DNA of 64,000 bases, taken from contig NZ_JAPEPC010000001.1 of NCBI RefSeq assembly GCF_026340465.1, positions 4,202,001-4,266,000 of the forward strand, in the 5' to 3' direction. The notes under the pieces were generated by a model. The model did no database searches. It had not been told where the DNA came from and saw only the letters and a program-made list of their open reading frames with translations. The position numbers and the translations under genes were made by a program. The stretch comes from Streptomyces sp. NBC_01306 (GTDB lineage Bacteria; Actinomycetota; Actinomycetes; Streptomycetales; Streptomycetaceae). Positions 7,414 to 14,999 of this stretch are shown here, in pieces. Each line of letters opens with the position of its first letter. Position 1 is the first letter of the stretch.

Positions 7414-8877
7414 TCAGCCGGTGGTGGGGCCGCTGCGCTCCGGGAAGCGGATCAGGAGTGTGCCCAGGAGGGAGACGGCCGCTGCGCCGGCGGCCCACCA
7501 GGGCACCATCGTCAAGTGGCCCGCCCTGCCCATCGCCTGGGCCAGCAGCGGGAACGTACCGCCGAAGAGGCCGGTGGCCACCGTGTACGGCACACCCATC
7601 GCCACCACCCGCACCGGCACCGGGAACAGCTGCGCGAACAGCACGTTCGTCAGGCCGATCGGCGCCGCGATCAGCAGCAGATAGACGATCGTGACCACCC
7701 ACATCGGCAGCGCCCGGTGCGCCAGCGCCACCATCAGCGGCACCGTCGCCAGGGCCAGCAGCGCCAGGCCCGTACGCAGCGTGCGCAGCGGCCCCAGCCG
7801 GTCGGCGAGCTTGCCGACGCCGACCATCGCCGCGATCAGCAGGAGCAGCGGCAGCAGCATCGACGCCGACGACTCGGTGTCCGATGCGACGCCCAACTGC
7901 TGGGCGTACTGCGGGAGGTACGTCGTTCCGAAGTAGTAGCCGATGGTCGCGCCGACGCTGATCAGGAAGACGGCGGCGATGTTGCGGGCACTTGCGCGGT
8001 ACAGGGCGCGGCGCCCGGCCGCCGTACTGCCGGGTCCGGCCGCCGCGGCCTGCTCGGCGAACTCCTCGCTCTCCTCGGCGCTGCGCCGGATCCACAGGGC
8101 CAGCAGTCCGAGCCCGGCCGCCACCAGGAAGCCGATGCGCCAGCCGCCGCCGCTCACCCCGTCCTTGCCGAGAGTGGCCAGCAGCAGCGTCAGGACACCG
8201 AAGGACAGGATGTTGCCGATGACGACACCGGAGTAGGAGATCGAGCTGTAGAGGAAGCGCAGCCGGCGAGGCGCGGTCTCGGTGACGTATGCGGCGGCAC
8301 TCGGGTTCTCGCCGCCCATCGACACGCCCTGGACCAGCCGCAGCAGTACCAGCAGCACCGGCGCCGCTGCCCCGGCCACGCCGGCCGTCGGCAGGATCGC
8401 GATCAGCACGCTCGCCGCCGAGATGACCGCCATGCTCAGCGTCAGCCCGAAGCGGCGCCCGCGCGAATCGCTGATCCGGCCCATGACGTACGAACCGAAG
8501 GGCCTGACGACGAAGCCGACCGCGAAGCCCAGATAGGCGCCGATCAGGGCGGTCGCCGGATCGTCGCCGGGGAACAGCTGGGTGGCGAAGAACGGTGCCA
8601 GGACGGCGTAGATCGTCCAGTCGAAGGACTCGACCACGCCGCCTACGGTGGCGGCCAGCAGCGCCTTGCGCCCGGCCGCACCGGCCCGCCGCCCCTCACT
8701 CCGCGCCGCGGTGTCCGTCGTGGGCGCGTCCGTCGCGCCGGTGATTGCGGTGGTGCTGGTGCTGGTGCTGGTGCTGGTGCTGGTGCTGGTGGCCGTGGTG
8801 GTGCCCGTGCTGGTGGCCGTACACCGGCCTGTGCCGCGGCCGTCGCCCGCCGCGCTGTCTGCAACCGCTGAAGTCAT
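7414..8877 (-). CDS. MFS transporter, metabolite:H+ symporter (MHS) type
   Basis: The 487-residue protein has the 12-helix MFS layout. The loop motif after helix 2 is GRISDSRGRRFGLTLS, and LVQGVSMGGENPSAAAYVTE is the signature of the MHS (ProP/ShiA/KgtP) subfamily of proton-coupled organic acid or betaine importers. The N-terminal 60 residues are an unusual Thr/Ser tract with alternating ST repeats, encoded by a GGTGCT hexamer array on the plus strand. An upstream TTG at 8883 is possible, but GAAGAGG with 6-base spacing favours ATG 8877. It is divergent from the Lrp-type regulator and upstream of M20, so it probably imports the M20 substrate. Confidence 0.88.
   Translation of the reverse strand: MTSAVADSAAGDGRGTGRCTATSTGTTTATSTSTSTSTSTSTTAITGATDAPTTDTAARSEGRRAGAAGRKALLAATVGGVVESFDWTIYAVLAPFFATQLFPGDDPATALIGAYLGFAVGFVVRPFGSYVMGRISDSRGRRFGLTLSMAVISAASVLIAILPTAGVAGAAAPVLLVLLRLVQGVSMGGENPSAAAYVTETAPRRLRFLYSSISYSGVVIGNILSFGVLTLLLATLGKDGVSGGGWRIGFLVAAGLGLLALWIRRSAEESEEFAEQAAAAGPGSTAAGRRALYRASARNIAAVFLISVGATIGYYFGTTYLPQYAQQLGVASDTESSASMLLPLLLLIAAMVGVGKLADRLGPLRTLRTGLALLALATVPLMVALAHRALPMWVVTIVYLLLIAAPIGLTNVLFAQLFPVPVRVVAMGVPYTVATGLFGGTFPLLAQAMGRAGHLTMVPWWAAGAAAVSLLGTLLIRFPERSGPTTG
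8752..8793. repeat. Hexanucleotide array inside the transporter gene
   Basis: About six to seven copies of GGTGCT (plus strand) encode the alternating Ser-Thr stretch near the transporter N-terminus. The six-base unit keeps the frame when copy number changes, so length variation would alter only the tail. Confidence 0.7.
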
Positions 8878-9013
8878 CGCCAACCTCTTCCCGATGGGCC
8901 CGGTGAATCCGGTGTCCGGCGGTGCCTGGATGGGACGACATGCTGCTCAGTGCCGCTGCCGAGGAAAACGGAATACGCTGGGAACGCAGGAAAGCCTCAG
9001 CAAGGCGGGCGCC

Positions 9014-10123
9014 ATGCAGGAATCCGATGTCATCTCGGGACTCGACGCGCAGCTGGTGCATGCGCTGCAAATCGCGCCGCGCGCGTCCTGGCAGACCCTC
9101 GCCCCGGTCCTCGGCATCGACCCGGTCACCGCCGCCCGCCGCTGGAAGGGGCTGCGGAGCGCGGGTCTTGCCTGGGTCACCGGCTATCCGGGCCGCCGTC
9201 TCATCGAGCGGCTGTGCACCGCCTTCGTCGAGGTCGACTGCCGGGCGGGCAGCGTCGAATCCGTCGCCGACACCCTCGTCGCGCTGCCGCAGGTCGCCAC
9301 CGTCGAGCACATGGCAGGCGGACGCGACCTGCTCATCACGGTCTTCGTCCCCGGGCTCGGCGAGCTCTCCGAGCTGCTGCTGCGCCGGATCGCCGCGCTG
9401 CCCGGCGTCACCTCCACCCGCGCCTCCATCGGCACCCGTCTCTACGGCGAGGGCAGCCGGTGGCGGCTGCGCGCGCTGACCACGCAGCAGAGCGAACGCC
9501 TGCGCCTCACCTCCCCGCCCCCGCGCACCGGCTCATCGGCGGGGCTCGACGGACCTGACCGCTCGCTGCTGCCGGAACTGTCCCGCAACGGCCGCGAGAG
9601 CGCCGTGGAACTGGGCCGGGCCGTCGGGCTCAGCGCCCCCACCGTCCGCCGCCGGGTGGGCCGGCTGGTCACCGACCACGATCTGGCGCTGCGCTGCGAG
9701 GTGGCCCGCGAGCTGACCGAGTGGCCGGTGTCGGCGACGCTGTGGGCCGGCATCCCGGCGGACCGGCTGCCGGAGGCGGTCCGTGTCCTGCTCACCCTTC
9801 CCGAGGTACGGCTGTGCGCGTCGGTGACCGGGCCGCAGAACCTGCTGTTCACGGTCTGGCTGCACTCCATCCAGGATGTACAGCGGCTGGAGACCCAGCT
9901 CGGCGAGCGGCTGCCGCAGCTCCGGCTCAGGGACCGGTCGATCGTGCTGCGGCAGACCAAGCTGATGGGCCGCCTGCTGGACGGCAGGGGACGGGCGGCG
10001 GGCGCGGTACCGGTCGATCCTTGGGCGCCGGTGACGCCGGTGCCGCCGGTGACTCCTGTTACGCCTGTTACGCCTGTTACGCCTGTTACGCCTGTTACGC
10101 CTGCGACGTCTCCTGGACGATGA
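9014..10123 (+). CDS. Lrp/AsnC family regulator with two HTH-ligand units
   Basis: The 369-residue protein is a tandem Lrp/AsnC regulator, twice the length of a single Lrp. The first HTH (about 8-45, LDAQLVHALQIAPRASWQTL) is followed by a ligand (RAM) domain. A second HTH (about 190-225, GRAVGLSAPTVRRRVGRL) is followed by another ligand domain. The start is ATG 9014; the frame is open further upstream but no family similarity occurs there. It probably controls the divergent transporter/M20 unit in response to an amino-acid-like ligand. The last 30 residues are a TPV repeat made by 9-bp DNA units. The gene end overlaps the end of the convergent ligase gene by 29 bp. Confidence 0.85.
   Translation: MQESDVISGLDAQLVHALQIAPRASWQTLAPVLGIDPVTAARRWKGLRSAGLAWVTGYPGRRLIERLCTAFVEVDCRAGSVESVADTLVALPQVATVEHMAGGRDLLITVFVPGLGELSELLLRRIAALPGVTSTRASIGTRLYGEGSRWRLRALTTQQSERLRLTSPPPRTGSSAGLDGPDRSLLPELSRNGRESAVELGRAVGLSAPTVRRRVGRLVTDHDLALRCEVARELTEWPVSATLWAGIPADRLPEAVRVLLTLPEVRLCASVTGPQNLLFTVWLHSIQDVQRLETQLGERLPQLRLRDRSIVLRQTKLMGRLLDGRGRAAGAVPVDPWAPVTPVPPVTPVTPVTPVTPVTPVTPATSPGR
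10055..10108. repeat. 9-bp tandem repeat at a convergent gene overlap
   Basis: Five exact CCTGTTACG units run from 10055 to 10099, followed by a variant CCTGCGACG. On the plus strand they encode Thr-Pro-Val repeats of the Lrp-type regulator. On the minus strand one unit supplies the TAA that ends the truncated ligase (10097-10095). Repeat expansion may therefore have created that stop. Confidence 0.8.
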
Positions 10124-11567
10124 GGTTGCCGTGCGCGTCCAGCCGGGCCAGTTCGCCGGTGCGGTAGAAGCCGTCAGAGGTGAAGGCGCGGGCGTTGTGA
10201 GCGTCAGCCTTGTAGTAGCCGCGGAAGGTGTGCGGGCCACGGGCCAGCAGTTCCCCGGGCTGCCCGGTCTCTCCTTCCTGCGCTGCACGCCCTGTCTGCC
10301 CGGCGGGCGCGTCGATGCGGATCTCGTCGGCGGGCGACACGGGCCGCCCCCGCGTACCCAGGACGGTGTCCTCCGCGTCGTCGAGGCGGGTGGCGGACAG
10401 GAGCACTTCGGCCATGCCGTACACCTGCTGGATCCGGCAGCCGAACCCGGGCGGCAGGCGTTCCGCCGGCGCGTGGTGCAGCGGTGCTCCCCCGATCTGC
10501 ATCACTCGCAGACTCGACAGATCCTCCGTCGCGGCGGGCAGGGCGTCCCGCCACTGCGCGGCGATGCCCGGTGTCAGGGACGTGAACGTCACGCGTTCGC
10601 GTTCGATGGCGCGGAAGGCCTCCGCGGGTCCCGGGTTCTCGATCAGGACGACGGTCCCTCCGGCGGCGAGAGTGCCGACGATGCCGGGGCAGCCGAAGGC
10701 GAAGTTGGACTCCGCCGGCAGAGTCGCCAGATACACGTCCTCCCGGGAGAGCCCGAGGAGTTCGCCGGTGGCGCGGGTCTGGTACGCGTAGTCGTCATGG
10801 GTACGAGGGATCAGCTCGGGCCGTACGGCCGTCCCGGCGGACAGCGGGGAGCCGGGCGGCGGGGAGCCGGGCGGCGGGGAACCGGACGGCGGGGAACCGG
10901 ACGGCGGGGAACCGGACGGCGGGGTGTCGGCCAGCGGGGAACCGGCCAGCGGGGAACCGGCCACCAGGAAGAAGGCCACCGACCCGGCGTCGAGCGGCGG
11001 GTCGGGCTCCGGCGGGGCGTCGATGGAGCTCAGCGGGAAGGATAGGCACCCGTCCGACGACACGGAGAATCCGCCGGCCGGCGTACCGGTCCCGGACCAG
11101 GTGAAGACGCGCCGCAGGAAGGGGAATTCGGCTGAGATCCGCGCAGCCATCCCGGCGTGGTCGAAACCGCCGTAGGACGTGGGACCGACATAGCCGACAG
11201 CCCCGGTCGTACGGACGAGATGGCCGATCTCGGCAGCACGGTGAGCGACGGGGGCGAACACCGGGATCGCCCCGGTGCGGAAGAGCGCGAACACCGTCAC
11301 GACGAACTCGGGCACATTCGGCAGTTGCACCACCACCCGGTTTCCCGGACGGATGCCGCGCAGCCGGAGACCGGCGGCCGTGCGGTCCACCCGCCGGTTC
11401 AGCTGCGCGTACGTCATGCGGCTGTCCCCGTGCACCAGGGCGGTCCGCTTGCCCTGTTCACGCGCCGGGTCCCGCAGCAGATCGCCGAACGTGCGGCCCT
11501 GCCAGTACCCGGCCCGCCGGTAGCGTGCCGCTTCCTCCTCGGGCCAGGGGGTGAAGCCGTCCAGCAT
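10095..11567 (-). CDS. Degenerate, C-terminally truncated 2,3-dihydroxybenzoate-AMP ligase (probable pseudoenzyme)
   Basis: The N-terminus (MLDGFTPWPEEEAARYRRAGYW) and LIPRTHDDYAY, SLRVMQIGGAPL and FRGYYKADAHNARAF are diagnostic of DhbE/EntE ligases, which adenylate 2,3-dihydroxybenzoate for catechol siderophores. Key parts are wrong. The phosphate-binding loop (SGGTTGLxK in DhbE) before LIPRTHDDY is replaced by about 45 residues of GSPP-type repeats. The AHNYPLSSPG block reads ESNFAFGCPG. The ribose-binding YRTGD is YRTGE. The protein stops at 490 residues after GNLIVQE, so the hinge and catalytic-Lys domain (GRAKDQINRGGEK onward) are absent. No siderophore genes flank it. The frame is otherwise intact, so decay is recent or the protein has another role. 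Start is ATG 11567 after GGAGGA. Confidence 0.8.
   Translation of the reverse strand: MLDGFTPWPEEEAARYRRAGYWQGRTFGDLLRDPAREQGKRTALVHGDSRMTYAQLNRRVDRTAAGLRLRGIRPGNRVVVQLPNVPEFVVTVFALFRTGAIPVFAPVAHRAAEIGHLVRTTGAVGYVGPTSYGGFDHAGMAARISAEFPFLRRVFTWSGTGTPAGGFSVSSDGCLSFPLSSIDAPPEPDPPLDAGSVAFFLVAGSPLAGSPLADTPPSGSPPSGSPPSGSPPPGSPPPGSPLSAGTAVRPELIPRTHDDYAYQTRATGELLGLSREDVYLATLPAESNFAFGCPGIVGTLAAGGTVVLIENPGPAEAFRAIERERVTFTSLTPGIAAQWRDALPAATEDLSSLRVMQIGGAPLHHAPAERLPPGFGCRIQQVYGMAEVLLSATRLDDAEDTVLGTRGRPVSPADEIRIDAPAGQTGRAAQEGETGQPGELLARGPHTFRGYYKADAHNARAFTSDGFYRTGELARLDAHGNLIVQETSQA
10842..10962. repeat. 15-bp tandem repeat replacing the ligase P-loop
   Basis: About eight copies of CGGCGGGGAACCGGA-like units (plus strand) lie inside the degenerate ligase gene exactly where the ATP-binding loop should be. 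Each unit adds five residues (GSPPS type). The flanking protein sequence is still in frame. Confidence 0.8.
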
Positions 11568-11798
11568 CTTCCTGTCCTCCTGCGGGCGCGGGTGCGGTGA
11601 TCCCGACGGGCGGACACTCCACAGTCCCGTGATTCCGTAGGTCCACGGTCCCGTTCCAGGAGGTCGGCCAAGCGCCGCGGCCTGCCGGCCCACCGTCGGT
11701 CTCGGCGCGAACCTATGGCCGAAACGCGGTGCACTCAATGAGAGTTCCGGTTGATATGTACGCAACTCGGCTGGACGAAACCACAGTTACGGGTTCCC

Positions 11799-12575
11799 TC
11801 AGTTCTGGTAGAAGATCCGGTCGCCGTACTCCGCCAGCACGCGGCCGTTCCACTCGGGCCCGCCGTCGACGTTGCCCGAGCGCAGCAGCGGTGGCTCGAT
11901 GCCGCGGCGGGCCAGTTCGCCTGCCGCCGAGGCCATCATCGCCTGCATCAGCGCGCTGGTGACGACGGTCGACGCGGGCGCGAAGGGTGCCTCGACGCCC
12001 TCGGCGGTGAGCTCCGCGTCGCCCACCGCGATCCGGCTGTCCAGCACGATGTCGCAGTGGTCCTTGAGGTACGTACCGGAGGAGTGCCGTGACGAGGTCT
12101 CCTTCGTGTACGCCACCGATGTCACGCCGATGACCTTGAGGCCCAGGGCGCGGGCGCTCATCGCCATCTCCACCGGGAGCGCGTTGCGCCCGGAGAGCGA
12201 GATGATCACGAGTACGTCGCCTGCCGCCGCGGGACTGGAGTCGAGCACGGCGCTCGCGAGACCGCTGACCCGCTCCAGGGCGGAGCCGAGCGTGGCCGGC
12301 CTGACGTCGACGCCGAGGGTGCCGGGCACGCCGAGCAGGTTCATCAGCGCGAGGCCGCCCGCGCGGTAGACCACGTCCTGAGCGGCGAGCGAGGAGTGGC
12401 CCGCGCCGAAGGCGAAGAGGCGGCCGCCCGCCTGCACGGTGTCGGCTATCGCGGAGCCGGCCGCCGTCACGTTCTGTGACTCCTCGTCCCGTACCCGCCG
12501 CAGCAGACCGATCGCGGCGTCGAAGAACTCGCCCGCAAGGCCGCTGCTCCCGCTGTTCTCGCTGCTCATGCGCAT
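11799..12575 (-). CDS. SIS domain protein (UPF0309 type)
   Basis: The 258-residue protein has a single SIS (sugar isomerase) domain that binds phosphosugars. Visible are FAFGAGHSSLAAQDVVYRAGG and VIISLSGRNALPVEMAMSARALG, the sugar-phosphate binding Ser loop. Length and the C-terminal EPPLLRSGNVDGG match the UPF0309 group. ATG codons occur at 12575 and 12569 and a GTG at 12578, none with a clear ribosome binding site; I chose 12575. It is divergent from the DmdR-type gene at 120 bp, as I recall for S. coelicolor. Enzymatic role is unknown. Confidence 0.85.
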   Translation of the reverse strand: MRMSSENSGSSGLAGEFFDAAIGLLRRVRDEESQNVTAAGSAIADTVQAGGRLFAFGAGHSSLAAQDVVYRAGGLALMNLLGVPGTLGVDVRPATLGSALERVSGLASAVLDSSPAAAGDVLVIISLSGRNALPVEMAMSARALGLKVIGVTSVAYTKETSSRHSSGTYLKDHCDIVLDSRIAVGDAELTAEGVEAPFAPASTVVTSALMQAMMASAAGELARRGIEPPLLRSGNVDGGPEWNGRVLAEYGDRIFYQN

Positions 12576-12602
12576 CACGGTGCGGTCCGTACCAGGGCAG
12601 TG

Positions 12603-13403
12603 TCAATACCGCCCGCGTCCTGTGCGGGCCGGTTGTCGGAGGTATGCGTCAGAATTGGATGAGGGCCATAGCGGTAGCGGAACATAGGGGCACGTATGAG
12701 TGGGCTGATCGACACTACGGAGATGTACCTCCGCACCATCCTTGAGCTGGAGGAGGAAGGTGTGATTCCCATGCGGGCCCGGATCGCGGAGCGGCTCGAC
12801 CAGAGCGGCCCGACGGTCAGCCAGACCGTGGCGCGCATGGAGCGTGACGGCCTGGTGGCCGTCGCGAGCGACCGGCATCTGGAGCTGACGGAGGAGGGCC
12901 GCAGGCTGGCGACGCGCGTCATGCGCAAGCACCGGCTGGCCGAGTGCCTCCTCGTCGACGTGATCGGCCTGGAGTGGGAGCAGGTGCACGCGGAGGCGTG
13001 CCGCTGGGAGCACGTGATGAGCGAGGCGGTGGAGCGGCGGGTGCTTGATCTGCTGCGTCACCCCACGGAGTCGCCGTACGGCAATCCGATCCCGGGCTTG
13101 GAGGAGCTGGGCGAGAAGGCCGAGGCGGATCCCTTCCTCGACGAGGGCCTGCTGAGCCTGGCCGAGCTGGATCCGGGCCCCGACGGGAAGAACGTGGTGG
13201 TGCGCCGGATCGGCGAGCCCATCCAGACCGACGCCCAGCTGATGTACACGCTGCGTCGCGCGGGGGTGCAGCCCGGCTCGGTGGTGAGTGTCACGGAGTC
13301 GGCCGGCGGGGTCCTGGTGGGCAGCGGCGGTGAGGCGGCCGAGCTCAACCCCGAGGTGGCTTCGCACGTCTTTGTGGCCAAGCAGTAGCCAGAGCGGCAG
13401 CAA
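12603..13403 (-). other. Open frame antiparallel to dmdR (position of S. coelicolor adm)
   Basis: An uninterrupted 266-codon minus-strand frame covers the whole DmdR-type gene and runs 93 bases past its start. In S. coelicolor an antiparallel gene, adm, overlapping dmdR1 has been reported to affect siderophore and antibiotic production (from memory). Here the frame mirrors GC-rich codons of dmdR, with His/Leu/Arg/Gln-rich product, as expected of a shadow frame. I cannot tell a conserved gene from a shadow without comparison, so confidence as a gene is low. Confidence 0.25.
12696..13388 (+). CDS. dmdR1: DtxR/IdeR family iron-dependent repressor (DmdR-like)
   Basis: The 230-residue protein is a divalent-metal-dependent repressor of the DtxR/IdeR/DmdR family, which in Fe(II) form represses siderophore and iron-uptake genes. 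The winged HTH is at about 27-50 (RARIAERLDQSGPTVSQTVARM). Metal ligands are present: Cys102, Glu105 and His106 in ACRWEHVMSE, with His79 and the N-terminal Met10 region. An SH3-like C-terminal domain (about 150-230) ends the protein. The start is ATG 12696. No iron box (TTAGGTTAGGCTAACCTAA type) is seen before it or its neighbour. The degenerate siderophore ligase 1.1 kb away may be a relic of its regulon. Confidence 0.9.
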   Translation: MSGLIDTTEMYLRTILELEEEGVIPMRARIAERLDQSGPTVSQTVARMERDGLVAVASDRHLELTEEGRRLATRVMRKHRLAECLLVDVIGLEWEQVHAEACRWEHVMSEAVERRVLDLLRHPTESPYGNPIPGLEELGEKAEADPFLDEGLLSLAELDPGPDGKNVVVRRIGEPIQTDAQLMYTLRRAGVQPGSVVSVTESAGGVLVGSGGEAAELNPEVASHVFVAKQ

Positions 13404-13656
13404 GAGCGGTAGCAGTATCGGTAGCAGGAGCAGCAGTAGAGCTGGAGCCGGGGTCCGCCCGGCGCCGGGCGGGCGGCTGCGGCCGGCCCGCGCAATGGTG
13501 CGGGAACGGCCCCGGCCGTACGTAACCCGTGCGAGGCTGAGGCCCTAGACCTGACGACGGTGCCGGGTCCGGACCTGATGCGGTCCGATGCGGCCCGCCC
13601 GTCCGGTACGGAGGGGAGCAGGTGTATGCGTCGGTCGCGGACTCACCAGGTCCCAC
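13389..13656. other. Spacer after dmdR, first part
   Basis: The 701-bp spacer 13389-14089 holds no convincing gene. This part begins with imperfect GCGGTAGCAG-type repeats (13395-13440), which could fold as the dmdR transcript end. A weak GTG frame starts at 13622 behind GAGGGGAGC and runs to 13948, but its codon use is poor and it crosses a perfect terminator hairpin. Confidence 0.4.
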
Positions 13657-13737
13657 AGCGGGGCTCGCGCCGAGTGGTCCTCCAGCGGGGCTCGCGCCGA
13701 GTGGTCGCACAGCGGGCATCGCGCGGAGTGGTGGTCC
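13657..13737. repeat. Three 27-bp tandem repeats
   Basis: Units start at 13657, 13684 and 13711 (AGCGGGGCTCGCGCCGAGTG core). The first two share 23 exact bases and the third is diverged. They lie in non-coding sequence between dmdR and the alpha/beta hydrolase. Confidence 0.75.
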
Positions 13738-13772
13738 CGCACCCGGTCCCGTGCCGGGCGGCTCACGCAGAG

Positions 13773-13800
13773 GGCCCCGGCGCTCGGAAGCGCCGGGGCC
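13773..13800. terminator. Perfect 12-bp terminator hairpin
   Basis: GGCCCCGGCGCT (13773-13784) pairs perfectly with 13789-13800 around a CGGA tetraloop. It is the most stable hairpin of the spacer and probably ends transcription coming from dmdR. Confidence 0.7.
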
Positions 13801-13965
13801 TGACCTCCCCGCGCCGACCTGGAGCCCCGAGCTCTCAAGGTCGGCCTGGCCGGACCCTCATCCCCGAGTGGTCCGCCCCCCGCACGAAATCTCCCCCGGG
13901 CAGCAACCCTCAACCCTTGGGGGTTGTCACTCGAAGGTGGGGTGTTGAGCGAGGGAAGCGCATTT

Positions 13966-13981
13966 TCGAATGCGAGTTCGA
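13966..13981. promoter_or_regulatory. Candidate LexA (SOS) box
   Basis: TCGAATGCGAGTTCGA matches the actinobacterial/Gram-positive LexA box TCGAAC-N4-GTTCGA with a single mismatch. It lies 108 bp before the alpha/beta hydrolase start. No DNA-repair gene is downstream in the window, so it may be chance. Confidence 0.35.
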
Positions 13982-14089
13982 TAGCCTGTGTGGTGCGACA
14001 CCGATCTACTGAAGCGACACGGATTACCACTGAGCGGCCTGCGAGCAGGTGCGGACCGACCACCCGGGGACTGAAGGGGGTGCCAGAAC

Positions 14090-14956
14090 ATGGTGCAACG
14101 CATCGACGTGACCGGACCCGACGGCGTACGCCTTGCTGCCTGGGAGTTCGGCGACCCGCCCAAGGAGACCGACGGGGACGCCGAGCGCCTGCCCGGCGTC
14201 TTACTGCTGCACGGGCTGATGGGCCGCGCCTCGCACTGGGCCTCCACCGCCCGCTGGCTCTCCGAGCGGCACCGCGCGGTCGCCCTCGACCAGCGCGGCC
14301 ACGGCCGTAGCGACAAGCCCGCCGAAGGCCCGTACACCCGGGACGCCTACGTGGCCGACGCGGAGGCCGCGATCATTCAGCTGGACCTCGCTCCCGTTAC
14401 GCTCATCGGCCACTCGATGGGCGCCCTCACCGCCTGGCAGCTCGCGGCCAAACGGCCGGACCTGGTCCGGGCCGTGATCATCTGCGATATGCGGGCCTCC
14501 GCCCTGGGGATAGCCTCCCAGCGCGAATGGGAGGACTGGTTCACGTCCTGGCCCGTCCCCTTCGCGACGCTCGCCGACGTACGGAAGTGGTTCGGCGAGG
14601 ACGACCCGTGGGTGGAGCGCCCGAATCCGTCCCGGGGTGAGTTCTTCGCCGAGGTGATGGCGGAGAGCGCCGACGGCTGGCGGCCGGTCTTCTCCCGCCG
14701 CCAGATGCTGAGGTCCCGCGAGACCTGGGTCTTCGACGCGCACTGGGAGGAGCTGGCGCAGGTGCAGTGCCCGGCGCTGGTGGTCCGCGGTCTGGACGGC
14801 GAGCTGGGCCGGGCGGAGTCGCAGGAGATGGTCCGGGTGCTGCCCCGCGGTGAGTACGCGGAAGTGGCCGACGCGGCCCATCTGATCCACTACGACCAGC
14901 CCGAGGCGTGGCGCGCGGCGATAGAACCGTTCCTGGACGCGGTGCTCGCGCAGTAG
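14090..14956 (+). CDS. Alpha/beta-fold hydrolase
   Basis: The 288-residue protein is a cofactor-free alpha/beta hydrolase, probably an esterase or lactonase. The oxyanion motif HGLMG (41-45), nucleophile elbow GHSMG with Ser109, an acid in VVRGLDGE, and His264 in DAAHLIHYDQPEAW form a complete triad. There is no signal peptide. The start is ATG 14090 behind GGGGG. It is a single gene convergent with the ABC permease. A candidate SOS box lies upstream. The substrate is unknown. Confidence 0.9.
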   Translation: MVQRIDVTGPDGVRLAAWEFGDPPKETDGDAERLPGVLLLHGLMGRASHWASTARWLSERHRAVALDQRGHGRSDKPAEGPYTRDAYVADAEAAIIQLDLAPVTLIGHSMGALTAWQLAAKRPDLVRAVIICDMRASALGIASQREWEDWFTSWPVPFATLADVRKWFGEDDPWVERPNPSRGEFFAEVMAESADGWRPVFSRRQMLRSRETWVFDAHWEELAQVQCPALVVRGLDGELGRAESQEMVRVLPRGEYAEVADAAHLIHYDQPEAWRAAIEPFLDAVLAQ

Positions 14957-14999
14957 CGAGGGGCGGGGGGCGGAGGCCGGCTCCTCCCTGCCCCACAGC

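Noticed and set aside
8648..9013. Upstream extension of the Lrp-type regulator frame
   Set aside because: It overlaps the divergent transporter start region and its Val/Leu repeats are the reverse reading of the GGTGCT array.
11568..12695. Iron boxes expected near a DmdR gene and a siderophore ligase
   Set aside because: No sequence close to TTAGGTTAGGCTAACCTAA was found in either spacer.
13622..13948. Possible 108-residue gene starting with GTG behind GAGGGGAGC
   Set aside because: Codon third positions lack the usual GC bias, the product is low complexity, and a perfect 12-bp terminator hairpin lies inside.
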